Of a stretch of 64,000 nucleotides of DNA, positions 36,781 to 48,473 are shown piece after piece. Under the pieces are notes generated by a model. The model made no database searches. It saw only the letters and a program-made list of their open reading frames with translations, and had not been told where the DNA came from. Both the position numbers and the translations under genes were made by a program. Numbering within the stretch: position 1 is the first letter of the stretch; every line of letters starts with the position of its first letter. Origin of the DNA: Akebia trifoliata (Eukaryota; Streptophyta; Magnoliopsida; Ranunculales; Lardizabalaceae); assembly GCA_017979445.1 (NCBI GenBank), contig CM030708.1:31376721-31440720 (forward strand), read 5' to 3'.

Positions 36781-37806
36781 TGAGTCTCTGTCAAAAATTC
36801 CAAACTGAGAATCAAGTGAAAAGGTAACTAGTTAAATGTGTCCCAAAGGTAGAATAACATAATGTGCATTTGCACAAAGATTAACAAAGATGAAAAACAT
36901 AACTATTTTTCCTTCAGTAATTAGATTTTTCCAATAACCATGAAAAGCATATCCATAACTACAACCTTTTTGATTCCATTGTTTTGGTAAAACATTTTTA
37001 AGGGAATACTTATACTAGCAAAGAAATCTTTCCAATGAAATTTTTCTTGGGAAGTTTTTACTTGTAGTTAGGTTGAGCCTGAAAAAAATAAGTGGGTTCT
37101 CTTGATCTTGTCTATTCTTAGCTCTCACTGTGATATGCATTCCTTGGGCAACCAATAACAAGTTAACCATATGTGCATTTCTCTACCATACAAAAGTATG
37201 TGACTGACCAGATAATCAGAAATAGATAATTATTCTATTTATGCAATTTTTGGGTTACAGGCAATAAAAAAGGTAGCTCATTGAGTGAATCATCGGAGTC
37301 AAAAAGATGAGAGTGGATAAAATTAGTAAAAATAATTCCAATTTTATTGAATTTTTTCCATACTTTTTTGTTAACCATGCAAGTTGTAGATCAACTTATC
37401 TAATCTTCTTTTATCGACAATCAAAAGTTGTGAAATTAAAACTAGTGCACACTCTACTTCAATTTTTTATTTTTATTTTTATTTTTTTAAATTCCAGAAT
37501 TTCAAAAATCACAAGAACTAAAACTCAAATGCATAAACCAAACATAGATATCTTTGCTAACAGAACACCTCACTTTTATAAGGAAATTAAAGTGTAGATA
37601 TCACTTGTAAAAGCCTTTTATTCTTTTATCTAAAATCAAACTCGTGAAACTAAAACTAATACACAACACTTTGAAGGTTGTAGTTTCTAGTGAATAGTGA
37701 TACCATCAATTGAACATCAGACCTTTAAGGGAGGTTGAGTAGCCACTGGAGCTCATGCCCAGTCACCTGCAATTAGTACCGAGGTTTTTTTTTTTTTTCA
37801 GAGGAT

Positions 37807-38343
37807 ATGGATGATGGTACCCCCAATTTGATCCTTGAGACCCGACCAGAGTTCCAGTCCGATACCCAATCAGAGGTCCAGTCCAAGACCCAACCTCCAC
37901 CAAACATGTCTAATAATGAAGATGATTTTGAGAATAAGACATCAACTGCAGAACCTACAAGAAGGAGATCATTTAGTAAGAAGTCCCACTCATGACGCAA
38001 GAAGGGTAGAAAAAGTACTAGACTTGAAGAAGAGGTTGGTCGACTTATTTCTGCTTATGAGACAAAGAACACAAGAACCAACATCTCATATTGCATTGAG
38101 TTTTTAGACCAACTATCAAATGATATCCCACCAATGAGTGAACTTTATGTTTGGGCATTAGATAAGTTTATGGAAAAGTAAGAGTTTGGAGATATCTTCT
38201 GCAGTTTGAAGACAAAGGAGATGTATCTACAATGGTTGTTGATTACGATGCAAAACTCTAGTGGTGGTAGTGGAGTGCAGGGAGTGGATTCTAATGGTGG
38301 TGGAGTGTTGTCTTACAATTTTTTGTGTAACCGGTTTGGTTAA
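37807..38343 (+). pseudogene. Decayed exon of a transposon-associated Myb/SANT-like protein
   Basis: One frame runs 178 codons from the ATG at 37807 to TAA at 38341-38343, broken by TGA at 37993-37995 (probably from CGA) and TAA at 38179-38181. Around the stops the frame stays sensible: RRRSFSKKSHS, then RKKGRKSTRLEEEVGRLIS, LDQLSNDIPPMSELYVWALD and FCSLKTKEMYLQWLL. This resembles the C-terminal part of plant L10-interacting or Harbinger-associated Myb/SANT-like proteins (basic stretch, then an LxxLPxLxxELYxxALDxF and RxxFLxLxxxxRxxWL pattern). A pyrimidine tract and CAG precede it at about 37790-37800, so it was probably a last exon. The family call is moderate. Confidence 0.55.
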
Positions 38344-39965
38344 TTTTGATGTTGTGCGCAACATTTATATGTTTTGATTTAATTATGACATTTGCTATTG
38401 AAATTTTTAAAATGGTCTAGGTTTAACTATTCATTATATTAATATTTGTAATTCAAATCTCATAAAAGCATAATATAACATTTGAGAATTAAAAACAAGT
38501 AAAATAATGAATATAAGGGTCTTCTAATCTTTTTCTCAAAAGACAGGATAGGTCCCAAACACCATTCTAGCATAGGAGTACTTTTTGGAAGTACTTTTCA
38601 AAGTTTGGTTCTCAAACGCATAACCTGCCCTAGAGTACTTCTCCAGCTCCTTCAAAAAGTATTTCAACTCTAGCTCTTTCTCAGAGTACTTCTAGCTCCA
38701 CTATCCACATCTTTTAAGAGTTGAGAACTTCCTTTTTCCGTGGATTAGGTTAGAAGATAAATCTCTTTTGCAAGGGAATAAAAAAAGGAAAAATCGATCA
38801 AAAATGCCCACAAACCACATTTTCTTGAAAGAGGAATTTTCCCATTGGTTTTCCCTATGCAATCATACATACCTTAAAATTAAGGATTTTTATTTTTTTT
38901 TATGGTTACGAAAATCAATTTATTAGGAAAACGAAGAAATGGGACTTTTAGAAAATTTAAGGCCGACTCTCTTAGCTTGACCAATGGAATTGTACCCAAA
39001 AATGCCTTGTGACCCTCCTTTTGTGGTTCATCTAGCCACCATGGGTGGGTCTACATATTCATATTTTGATAGGTGATTCCTAATGGTTTTCAATTTTAGC
39101 ATTTTCAACCACAAACCAAAATGAAAAATGCTCATAGAAAGAAATTATGTATCACGTTATTATTTTGAGTTTTAGGATTTCGAGTTTTTACATGGACTGT
39201 TGTCTGGACAAAATCCTCTTTTATTTGGCTACGGGATTGATTATCATTATCATCAAAGCCTCATCCCAAAGATTTGGGGTCAGTTGAATGAACTTACTCA
39301 TCCATTAAATTATGTCCAAAGCATGATTAGTGATTTGTGTAAAGTAAATACTAAACAAACAAAGGATTCCTCTCTCTATTGTGTAAATTAAAAACTACAC
39401 GAACTTTTATAAAATAATAATTCTTAATAAGATAAGTGTTTGTGATCTATATAAAATAATATTTTATAATTGCTCATCAATTAATCGAAGTTTAATTCAA
39501 GATTCTCACATCAAACCCATGGCGCATACTGTTAGATGCATGAATTTAATATTTTCTTGGTACAATTTTTATTTTTCGGCCCCGTTTGATGCAGGAGCCA
39601 AAAGTATTGTTTGAAAAAGCTAGATAAGTGTTGTGTATTTGGATGCAGTGTTTTGAGAAGTACTATCATAAGTAGTTCTGACGGAGTTTTGTGTTTGGAA
39701 CCATTCTAAATTCTAGTAAAATGACCAAAATGCCCTTATAAGTACCAGTTATTGTTTTTAATATTACAACTCAACTAATTATGCCCTAAAAAGTAACCTT
39801 TACTGTTTTTATGGATAAAAACGTATACCATCTATCATTTGAAACTCAAACTATACTCTCTTTTTACAAAAAAATTGGCAAAAACTCCCCTAAAAACTGG
39901 AATTAATACTAAAATGTCATAAGTAACATTAAGGAATTCATACTAATAACACAAACTGAAAATTG
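38344..39965. other. Gene-free DNA with MITE-like debris
   Basis: At 38535-38710 and 39575-39790 are segments with repeated AGTACTT words, starting near GGTCCCAAACACC and GGCCCCGTTTGATG. They resemble common plant hAT/CACTA-type non-autonomous elements, but complete ends were not identified. At 38885-38990 is possible LINE tail sequence. No gene was recognised. Confidence 0.35.
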
Positions 39966-40061
39966 GGCTTAGACCCATAGCTCAGTTGGTTTGACACATT
40001 GCAAAACAACTTTGAGGTCGTGGGTTCAAGTCCAGCTTACCCATCCAAAAAAAAACAATGG
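39966..40061 (+). mobile_element. tRNA-like mini-SINE with 10-bp target duplication
   Basis: Direct repeats CTGAAAATTG at 39956-39965 and 40062-40071 bracket 96 bp, of which about 80 bp are tRNA-like and the rest is an A-rich tail. It contains box-A-like TAGCTCAGTTGG and box-B-like GGGTTCAAGTCC. It is the best-preserved of three copies in this window; the others are in GAUT intron 5. Confidence 0.9.
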
Positions 40062-40071
40062 CTGAAAATTG

Positions 40072-41596
40072 CATTAGACCAACTAAAATCGCAAAATCAA
40101 TAGAGAAATAAGTATAGAACTGAAAACCCTTAAACCCTAGCTTATTTTACACAAACCCAAATCCAAAATTGAACACATAACACTAAAGAAACTACAAAAT
40201 CAGAAACATCTTGAGGCACATAAACAGAAAAACGTAAAATTAGAAGGAGAAATTAGATATATAAAAAAAATAAAACCAACATGGAGAGATTATTTTAAAA
40301 AAATCGTTAAGAACGACAGATTTGGATCGGAATCTAATAGAGATGGAAATTTAAGAGTGAAAATGGGGAAAAATAGAAACCTTAGCTTCACCATATATAC
40401 ACTTTTGTTGCTCTCCACATAAAAGAAGAAGATGATTCATGAAGAGGAGAAGAACGAGAAAAGATAAAAAAGCAACTAACCTCTAACCGGCTACGAGCTT
40501 CACAGAGAAGAAAACGACTTTCTTTGATGGGGAAGACAACATAGAGATGAGGCTCCCGCTCCTCTGTTTTGTATGGGTAACAAGGGTTTTTCATGTAATT
40601 GTTTTATTTATTGGAGGGTATACTTGTCCAAGAGCCGTGAATTTGACTGTGTTGAAGACTTGAGATGCTCCCCTTCATAATCAGAAAGTCGGAGTATGGG
40701 TTTAACTCGAAGGGAAAACTTCGGAAAAAACGTTAAGTACTGGAGAAAAAAAATAGAGGCATTTTCAAGGTTTATTTTTTATTTTTTTATAAAGAATTTA
40801 AGTTTAAGATTTGAGAAGAAAGAAAAAGCCATTTTCAAGCATTTTGAAAACATATGTAGAAAATCAAGGTTTTTTATAAAGAAAATTTATTTTATTTTTG
40901 AATGAAAATCGATCAAAGATGATACTTTTGATTTGAAATCATCTAGACAAGTTGTTATGTCAAGTTTTTAGTCGATCTTTTCATGTATTCTAATCGAAAA
41001 AATGAAAACGGATGGGTTAAACATCATCGAGTTCGATAATTTAAAAAATTGTCAAGCTCAACAATAAAAAATATTAAATTCAACAATAAAAATTAGTCAC
41101 TTCAACAATAAAAAAAAAAAATGGGGTGAGCTTGACAATAATCAGTGGTGACTTTGACAATAAAAATGTTGATCTCGACAATAACGAGGGACCATTATGA
41201 AAAAAAGGAAAAAAAAAAAGTTTATTAAATGGACTATCAAGCTATCACCAGAATTCAAGTACTATTAAGAAAGAAAACTCTCCACCAAGGACCTTTAAGT
41301 AATTTTCTTTTAACTTTATCAGGGAGAGGTAGGGTTTGTTCTTTACAGAAGCCAGCTCTAGCTCCAGAAGCTGGCTTCTGAAAAAAGCAGAAGCCCAGAA
41401 CCTGAAAAGCCACATGTAGCAGAAGTTTGTTTGTTACAGAAGCACAAAAGCCAGAAATTGATGTTTGTTTGACAGCTTTTTATTGCTGGATTCTGATAAA
41501 ATGACAAGAATACCCTTAATGTTGATAATACACTCAGAATGCACCAAAAATGACCAGAATACCTTCATAAATATATAATTACACTATATATATATA
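40072..41596. other. Gene-free DNA
   Basis: No coding exon was recognised. At 41325-41545 repeated CAGAAGC and GCTTCTG words around GGTTTGTTCTTTACAGAAGC suggest a hAT-like MITE without clear ends. At 41040-41190 short CTCAACAATAAAAA-type units recur about six times as an irregular tandem repeat. Confidence 0.35.
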
Positions 41597-41951
41597 GGGT
41601 CACGTTATTACGACCCCCTTTGCGACACACCTTTTTGTCTTATATGGGCAAAAATGTTTGGAATGGGCTGATTTTTTGTGAGGATGATCTCTATGGTGAG
41701 GAGATCATCCTGGCAAAAAATCATCCCATTCCAAAACTTCTAGACCGTCCGATTTTTGTTGAAAAATTATAGACCGTCCAATTTTTGTAAATCAATTTTG
41801 ATGGGGTTAGAAATTTTGGAATGGGATGATTTTTTGCCAGGATGATCCCCTCATCACAGAGATCATCCTCACAAAAAATCAGCCCATTCCAAACATTTTT
41901 GCCCATATAGGACAAAAAGGTGTGTCGCAAAGGGGGTCGTAATAACGTGAC

Positions 41952-41953
<2 letters not shown>
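41597..41953. mobile_element. Nested-hairpin MITE, type 2 (GGGTCACGTTATTACG ends)
   Basis: The element is 357 bp. Its outer arms are almost perfect inverted repeats: GGGTCACGTTATTACGACCC at 41597-41616 and its complement ending at 41953, continuing through GCGACACACC. Inside, each half forms its own hairpin: GGAATGGGCTGATTTTTTGT on one side pairs with ACAAAAAATC(A/G)..CCCATTCC on the other. The core is shared with the elements at 20478, 44475 and 52597; the outer arms are not. It lies within a (TA) microsatellite, consistent with insertion into TA-rich DNA. High arm identity suggests a young insertion. Confidence 0.88.

Positions 41954-41997
<44 letters not shown>
41954..41997. repeat. (TA)n microsatellite
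   Basis: An uninterrupted TA dinucleotide run follows the right end of the type-2 MITE. A shorter TA run precedes its left end, so the element probably inserted into this microsatellite. Confidence 0.9.
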
Positions 41998-42003
<6 letters not shown>

Positions 42004-43433
42004 AATTTATATTAAAAAATTATAAAAATAATTATTTTTAATTTAAATAAATTTATAAATTTTATAATTCTATCGAAATTTTGACAGCATCTCCCCTTAA
42101 AAATGAACATATGAAATTTTCCTGATAAAAAAAGTACTTGCATAATACACAATCTAACATCCACGTAACATCTCATACACATTAACATTCAAAAAAATAC
42201 ATGGTGAGTTTAAACCCAATTAAAATCAAACCCAACTTCAAAAAATAAAATAAAATTTTTAAGAAGAGTCGAGACCCAGAAAGTTCAAAATCCCATTATC
42301 TGCGTAAGAATCCTAAGATCAGCATAAAGGGAGTAGGATAAAGTCCCCATAAGAAAAAGGACTTTGCTTCTATACTCTTCTCCTTTGCTCATTAGAAACC
42401 TTTTTTCAGTATTATGTTCATGAGTTTTACATGGAATATTTATTTATGATGTTTTGGAGTTCAAACACATGGAGTTCATTCTTCTTTGAGCTTGTGTTGG
42501 GTGTAATTATTAGCTATTGGAAAGCCAGCTTCCATTAATTTCTCTGAAATATACTGGAAAATTAGATTGATATTTGTTCAATCCTTATTTTGCTAAGCTG
42601 TTAAATCCAAATTATCTATATACACAAAAATAAGACTTGTCATCATTCACAAACAATATCCAAAAATTTGAGGTTGGCAACATGAATCATAATTAGTCAT
42701 TCAAATCTATCCATATTTATAAATAAATAAATAAACAATAAATTTTCATAATTCAACAACACCTATCTGTTCGTTTCAGATTTGAATTTTCACGCAAGTA
42801 TCTAACTTTAAACATTCCAACAAAAACGTTTTCTTCTCTAACACTCAATTCAACAAAAGTTCCATAACAGTGATGAATCCATAACAGATTAACAAAGAAA
42901 TAAGATTACTTTCTACGAATTAAAAAAGAAGTAGCTTAGAAATCAATCCATCTTTAAATCACAAATCGCCTACAATCATAGATACGAACATGAATCGAAG
43001 ACGAGCGAAAAAACATAGAGATTCTCTCACAGAGTCTGAGAAATTAATAGAAAAAAAAAAACCCTAGAAATTCATCAAAGGTAGAAGAAAACCTAGGTTT
43101 TAGGGAACTTTGTTGCAGTTGAGATCTTCTCGAATTGACACTTCACCTTCGCCCACCACTTCTTCAGCTCTTCCCCTCCTATTGTTCCACTCGAGTTCAA
43201 GAATGAGAGAATGATGTAAGAGTTTCTCTGCAACTGCCTGCTTGAAAGACGAATTTCGATAAGTATGAGAGAGATGAAAAGTGTTTTCTTCGAAAGTGAG
43301 GGAAAGATGAGAGAGACGAAAACGTTTGGAGTCGTCTGAAACCCACGATTTTTTTTTTCTGGAGTCGTCTCGATCTCTTGAATGGGCGCTCGCAGAAGAT
43401 TAGAAAACGAAAAGTTGTGCTGCGGTGACACAC
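41998..43433. other. Gene-free DNA
   Basis: No gene was confidently recognised. The stretch 43080-43400 is less AT-rich and contains a minus-strand open frame, but part of that frame lies in the neighbouring MITE and it matches no family I know. Confidence 0.4.
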
Positions 43434-43568
43434 AATTTACTGCGATTGTCACAATTCTGACGTGGACATGCATACATAACCGTAGATGATTTTCACTTGT
43501 ATCGCGAGAAAATACATCTATGGTTATGTGCACATCTCACGTCAGACTTGTGAGAATCGTAGTAAAGT
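43434..43568. mobile_element. Foldback MITE, ATAGATG-core family, copy 1
   Basis: The arms TTTACTGCGATTGTCACAAT and, reversed from the right end, TTTACTACGATTCTCACAAG match, followed by (T/G)CTGACGTG. The centre pairs ATAACCGTAGATGATTTTC with GAAAATACATCTATGGTTAT. It shares the central (A)CCATAGATG..TTTTC hairpin with the elements at 46133, 50190 and 50455, whose outer arms differ. Confidence 0.75.
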
Positions 43569-43939
43569 TTTTTTTTGTCATTTAAGTATTTTTCAAACGG
43601 GAATGGTGGGATTTTAGGTTAAGTTTTGGTTGGAAATTCGTTAAAAGATGGACGGTATTTAGGTAATTTCATATAAATCATTTTTTTTTTTTTTTAATGG
43701 ACTTCACACAAAAGTCAATTGAAGAAGTGGAATTGTGGCAACTTCAATAAAGAGTCATTTTTTAGCTTCATTTAAAATATGTAGGAGCCAAATAAGCCCA
43801 AACGATCAATATTTGTCTAACATTTTGGATATAAAAGTAAAAAAAAATAGAAAAATCAGCTCTAACAGCCCAAACGAACATGCCCATAACTTCTTCAATA
43901 TTAAAAATATTTATAATAATAATTTAAGAGGGTAACAAT

Positions 43940-45165
43940 ATAGAAGACTATCAACAGATAGTAATCAGTTCGAACAAGGGTATATTCGAAGAAAAAAAAT
44001 ATTCAATATCTGAATTCAAATCCAACAAGTGTTCTAATACAGTATTTGAATTTGATTCCGATTCAAATCAAAGCAAATCAGGTAGAAAAGTCAAGGGTTA
44101 AGAAATCAAGACTTTTACAAGTTATAAATTAAAAACAAAATGGAGAGTTTCTTGCAAAGAAAAATCAAAGGTTCAGAAAGAATTCATGCTGAGAAAAAAT
44201 GAATTTGAAGATGACGAGAAAAATGAAGGGTTAAAAAGGTTTTTGCAAGAAAAATTGAGAGCTCGCAATAAGAGTTTCCCTTCCAAGTTGAGAGAGAGAG
44301 AGAGAGACTTGCCTAAATAATCTCTAGAGAAAAGATTGCAAGAGAACTTGTCAGAGGAGATAATCTTTTTCCCGTCTCTTCCAAACCCTAAGTCGATGAA
44401 GGATTTGCTAGTTCTCGAATTCTCCAAAGGCAAAAACATGTGATACAAATTTAATTTATTTATATATTATATAAGGGGACAAGTCATGGAACATATAAAA
44501 AAACAATGTAATATAATAATTTTTCAAAATATGGGTTAGAAGTTTCAAATTTGACTAATTTTTTTTAGTATGATCTTCTCATGAATAAATTAAAAAACTT
44601 CTCATAAATAAATTTAAAAAAAATGATTTAAAAATCATCCTCACAAAAAAAAAAAAAAAAAAAAAATCAGTTCAATCTGAAACTTCTAACCCCATCAAAA
44701 GTGATTTAGAATGTGGATCATCAAATTTTTACCAATAATTTGTAAATCACTTTTGATGGACTTAAAAATTTCATATTGAACTGATTTTTTTATGAGGATA
44801 ATCTTCTTATCATAGAAATCATTCTCACAAAAAATTAGCTTAATCCAAAATTTCTAACCCATATTTTGAAAAACCATTGTTTTTACATACGATTTTACAT
44901 TTGTCCCATGATCCGCCCCCATTATATAATATATAATATATAATATTTAATTAAATATTACTTTGGATTGCATATTATCAGTGCGAATGCATCACTATTC
45001 GAATTCGTATCCAAAATTTAGTTGGATATTAAAAATTATTCAAATTTGATAAAAATTATCCAAATTTGAATCCAATATTCAAAAATTTCAAATAAAATCC
45101 TATTTTTCGGATACGGATTTGAATTTGAATACGAATGTCAACTATCCATTGACAACTCTAAGAAT
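43940..45165. mobile_element. Word-repeat element (ATTCGAATT words) with a nested MITE
   Basis: The arms at 43960-44090 and 44965-45160 are made of ATTCGAATTC, TTTGAATTTGAA and GGATACGGATTTG words, inverted relative to each other. The right end reads CTATCCATTGACAACTC and the left reads TATCAACAGATAGT. The centre holds a (GA) microsatellite near 44291 and the complete MITE at 44475-44920. Non-coding; boundaries approximate. Confidence 0.4.
44475..44920. mobile_element. Nested-hairpin MITE, type 3 (GGGGAC..CATGG ends)
   Basis: The left end GGGGACAAGTCATGGAAC pairs imperfectly with the right end GTCCCATGATCCGCCCCC. Inside are the GGGTTAGAAGTTTC and AACTTCTAACCCCATCAAAA words of the shared core, but the copy is diverged and enlarged by an A-run at about 44647-44667. 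It is flanked by TATATTATATA-type sequence on both sides. Confidence 0.7.
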
Positions 45166-45551
45166 ATATATACTTTAATGCATATAATTTTTATATCAAT
45201 CACATACACCATTCCCCAGAACAATTTAAGAGAGATTATATTTCTACACCAACTTATTATTTACAAATTACAGCACACCAATTGATAAAATTATATATCA
45301 TACACAAAATAAGGATATGTACACACCAAGAAGTGGAAAAGAGCAGTTGTGATGATTACCAACCTTCGATTTCTTCATCGATAACTCTCGTACATACATC
45401 GACGTCAGTGAAAGATTAAGATTACTAAGAACTTAATTTAGCATGTACACTATTACTATTCTACATTGCTACCATAATGCGTGGAAGAGAGAAAGGGAGG
45501 AATAGTGAGATGTATATAGTGTTTATTCATCCCTACTCCCTCTACCCTCCT

Positions 45552-48175
45552 CTAGTTATCAGAAGGTAGGCCGAGTTGACGAAGGTGGTGGTGCATATCA
45601 GGGGGGTGATCGTCAAGCTTTGGTCGTTCAGGTTGTATCCACCGTCCCTCCTCGTTCCTCACCATCCCTTTATTCTCATCTTGCCTCCAGTAAGGCGGGA
45701 CCAAGTAGTGTTCCTTCAGAAAATTGGCGGCTTTGTTCACCAAAGCGAGGTCCCTTCCACTAGTAAGCTTAAACTTTTGGCCCCTTCCATGGTACCTATT
45801 AATGTCCAATATTCAAATTTCAAAGTTATTATTGTTTCACATTTTGATTTGATTCCATAAATTGAAGGTGCCAAGTTGGTAAATTGATAAAGTGTGTGAG
45901 AGGTAATACCATAGAAATGGGCTCAAAACCATACCTTCATTAGCTTGCTCGTCCAAAAAAAAAAAAAAAAAGGAGATCGGAAAGGTTTGTAAGGTGACTT
46001 GAATGTAAAATGCACATGAGAAATGGGTTTGAGTTAGGGTTGGTTGATTCATGAAAAATGATTCACAGAGAAACACGCAATCCCAACATTTTAATACACA
46101 AAATATAATGGGTGAGATAAATTAATGAGTCGTGCTGGGTTGATACAAAGGGAGACACAAGGGTAACAAAAACTCGTGCTGTCGTGTGCACATTACCATA
46201 GATGCTTTTCCGTGAGATACGAGTAAAAAGTATCTACGGTTATGTGCGTGCCACCACATCATTTTTGTCACCTTTGAGTCAATCCAGCATTTTCCTAAAT
46301 TAATATGTATCCTAATTTTGATAGTAGATCTTAGACGGAGTAACGTGTTTCATTTTGAGTCATTTTTTACGAGTTAACTGATCCCAACCCATAAGAAACA
46401 AGTCTACAGACATGATCAAAGAGACAGTGTACATTAAGAAATAAGAGGTGTAAGCCTAAGTGACATTATTATTATTAATTATCACTCCTAGGAGGTATCA
46501 AGAAGTTGCATTTTATTGTATGCTAAACCCCAATAAACTAAGCCCAAGCCTACAATCAGTTTTGGGTCCATATCAAAATTTATTGGGGCCCATTTTATAT
46601 GAAAGCTTAGAAAAATTTCCTTTAATTTCTTTTTTTTATCTTGCTTTTTCAAAATGATTAAATATATATATTTTAGGATAGATCCAATGTTACATTGGCA
46701 GTCCAATTTTTTTTTAATTTGGTGGGTACATTACTTAAGGGACCTTCCTATTTCCGACCACTCAGATAACATTGACTTCTCTTTGTGAATTAATCTATTT
46801 TGGTGGTCATCATAATCCATAATTAATTCAAATATTGGGGTCGACAATATTTTAAAATTAATTAGAAAAGAAAAACTAACCCGTCGAGCAAATGCAAGTG
46901 AGCTTCCAAATTATGAAAACAAGATGGATCGCCGGTATCTTTCAAGAAAGGAGACTTCCTGTGATCAAGAGCAAGCTCGACGCCCACATGCGAATAACTC
47001 CATGGGAGCTCCTTGACCAATTTTTTAATGAAAGATGGCACGTGTTCATTGAAAAATATCCCGGGTACCTTAGGCACCGTGTCATGAACATTCACAACCC
47101 TTAACACCTTTACCCCTAATCCTTCTAGTCGATCCTTGAACCTCTCGTTCCCGACTCTAGGCCCCGAGAATGAGAACACGGAAATGGGTACCGTTTGCCC
47201 ATCATCCATGATGTTGAGACCCGTCTCGACTATGTCATAGGCACTCAAGATTGCTAATGCGGCACCTAGACTATGCCCCGTGATTGTTATACTCAATTCC
47301 TCATTTGGGTACATTTGTATCAATCGTCTAACTTCTGTCAAGATTTGCTCCCTTGCCGAATACTTGCAAAATCGACAATTCTCATCCTTATCTGTGTACA
47401 CATCAAGGAACCCGGATTCAACTCTGACCGTTGGATCGGGGCATGGGATCTTATCCGAAGAGATTGGCCTTAGGTAGTCCATTAGGTCTGCTATCCACTC
47501 GAGTTGTGTCACCGTACCCCTCCAAGCAATGGCTATGTCTCGACGCCCTATTCGTGCCGAAGTGTCATCATTTGACACCGCAACGTACCCAATCCAATTG
47601 GCATTTCGGCTCCATACCTTGGACCACTCCGATTTTTTGAAGAAATTTGGGAGATTGATGTTGGTTGTGGCATACAAGTATCGAGATACTTCATACCCTT
47701 CATTTGTCATCCCTAGACACTCAAAGAATCTACGACGAATGAATCGACAACTGCCACAATACTTCGAGAAAGGGTCATAATCGAAGGCATCGTAGCATGC
47801 TTGTGCCATCTCTCCATACCGTATTAGCTCGGTCCGTAAGAGTGGATCAATAGGATCAAGCATGCCAACCCAATCATCTTGTCCATGGATCTCGTGCCAC
47901 TTGTCGGCCAATTGCTTCTGGGGTTGTTCCTCTATTATGGTCTCTTCTTCTTCTTTCTCTCTTTCGAGCTCGGTGATCATGGATGTCAAGGAATCATCCA
48001 TCTTGGAACATAACCGCCGATTTAAGATGGCTCTCCTTGTGGTCTTACCAATCATAATGTCTGAAAATAACAATTTCTGACTCGAAAAAACCATCTTCGA
48101 TGATTTTTTCGATTGAAATGTATCGTATCCATGCCCCATAGAGGGTAAGACTAGGTTGGAGAGGGAGATGGCCAT
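45552..48175 (-). CDS. PLA1-Igamma: Phospholipase A1-I gamma, chloroplastic (class I, DAD1-like lipase)
   Basis: Two exons: 46881-48175 and 45552-45795 (1539 nt, 512 aa; Arabidopsis PLA1-I gamma 1 is about 515 aa). The junction GG|GTTAGT ... TTAATAG|G restores the LLDG-YHGRGQKF block. The enzyme removes the sn-1 acyl chain of phospholipids and galactolipids. The first 60 or so residues are Ser/Lys/Arg-rich with few acids, fitting a plastid transit peptide. A Glu-rich patch follows, then WHEIHGQDDWVGMLDPIDPL, typical of the class. The lipase core has IAWRGT, the nucleophile elbow GHSLG (Ser about 302), Asp in NVHDTVP (about 365) and His in the CFHNLEAHLH region (about 421). The C-terminus VPPYWRQDENKGMVRNEEGR is the class I signature. 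The intron carries a foldback MITE. Confidence 0.96.
46133..46289. mobile_element. Foldback MITE, ATAGATG-core family, copy 2, in PLA1 intron
   Basis: Terminal inverted repeats TGCTGGGTTGATACAAAGG and, reversed, TGCTGGATTGACTCAAAGG. The centre pairs ACCATAGATGCTTTTC with GTAAAAAGTATCTACGGT. The central hairpin is shared with 43434, 50190 and 50455; the ends are not. No target duplication was recognised. Confidence 0.8.
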
Positions 48176-48470
48176 TTGAGTACTATAGTTGGGGGATCAA
48201 AGGAGCCAGAAACGAAATAATAATATGGGATTCAAGTGTGGGTGGGAGGGATGATAATGTTTGCTTTTATATTACTTTTTGGGATATACTTTGGAGAGGA
48301 ATCTTAATAAAGTATTATAATTAAAGAAGGGCCTCGTGATTCACACTGGACCAAATTAAATAAAATATAAAATAGGATAAGTGTCTACTTGGCATGTCTA
48401 GTTGGTGTTTAAAATACCTTGAGCTCCTAACCAAGCTGTCTAAGCAGCCCAATGCATTTCTTTTCTAATC
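48176..48470 (-). promoter_or_regulatory. PLA1 upstream region
   Basis: Presumed 5' UTR and proximal promoter of the phospholipase gene, placed only by position. No individual element could be identified with confidence. Confidence 0.35.
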
Positions 48471-48473
48471 AAG

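Noticed and set aside
41721..41930. Minus-strand 69-codon frame
   Set aside because: Lies entirely in the type-2 nested-hairpin MITE.
43093..43533. Minus-strand 146-codon frame
   Set aside because: Its start lies in a foldback MITE and the protein matches no known family; no splice or UTR context supports a gene.
45576..45860. Plus-strand frame opposite PLA1 exon 2
   Set aside because: Antisense shadow of the real exon, which encodes VPPYWRQDENKGMVRNEEGR.
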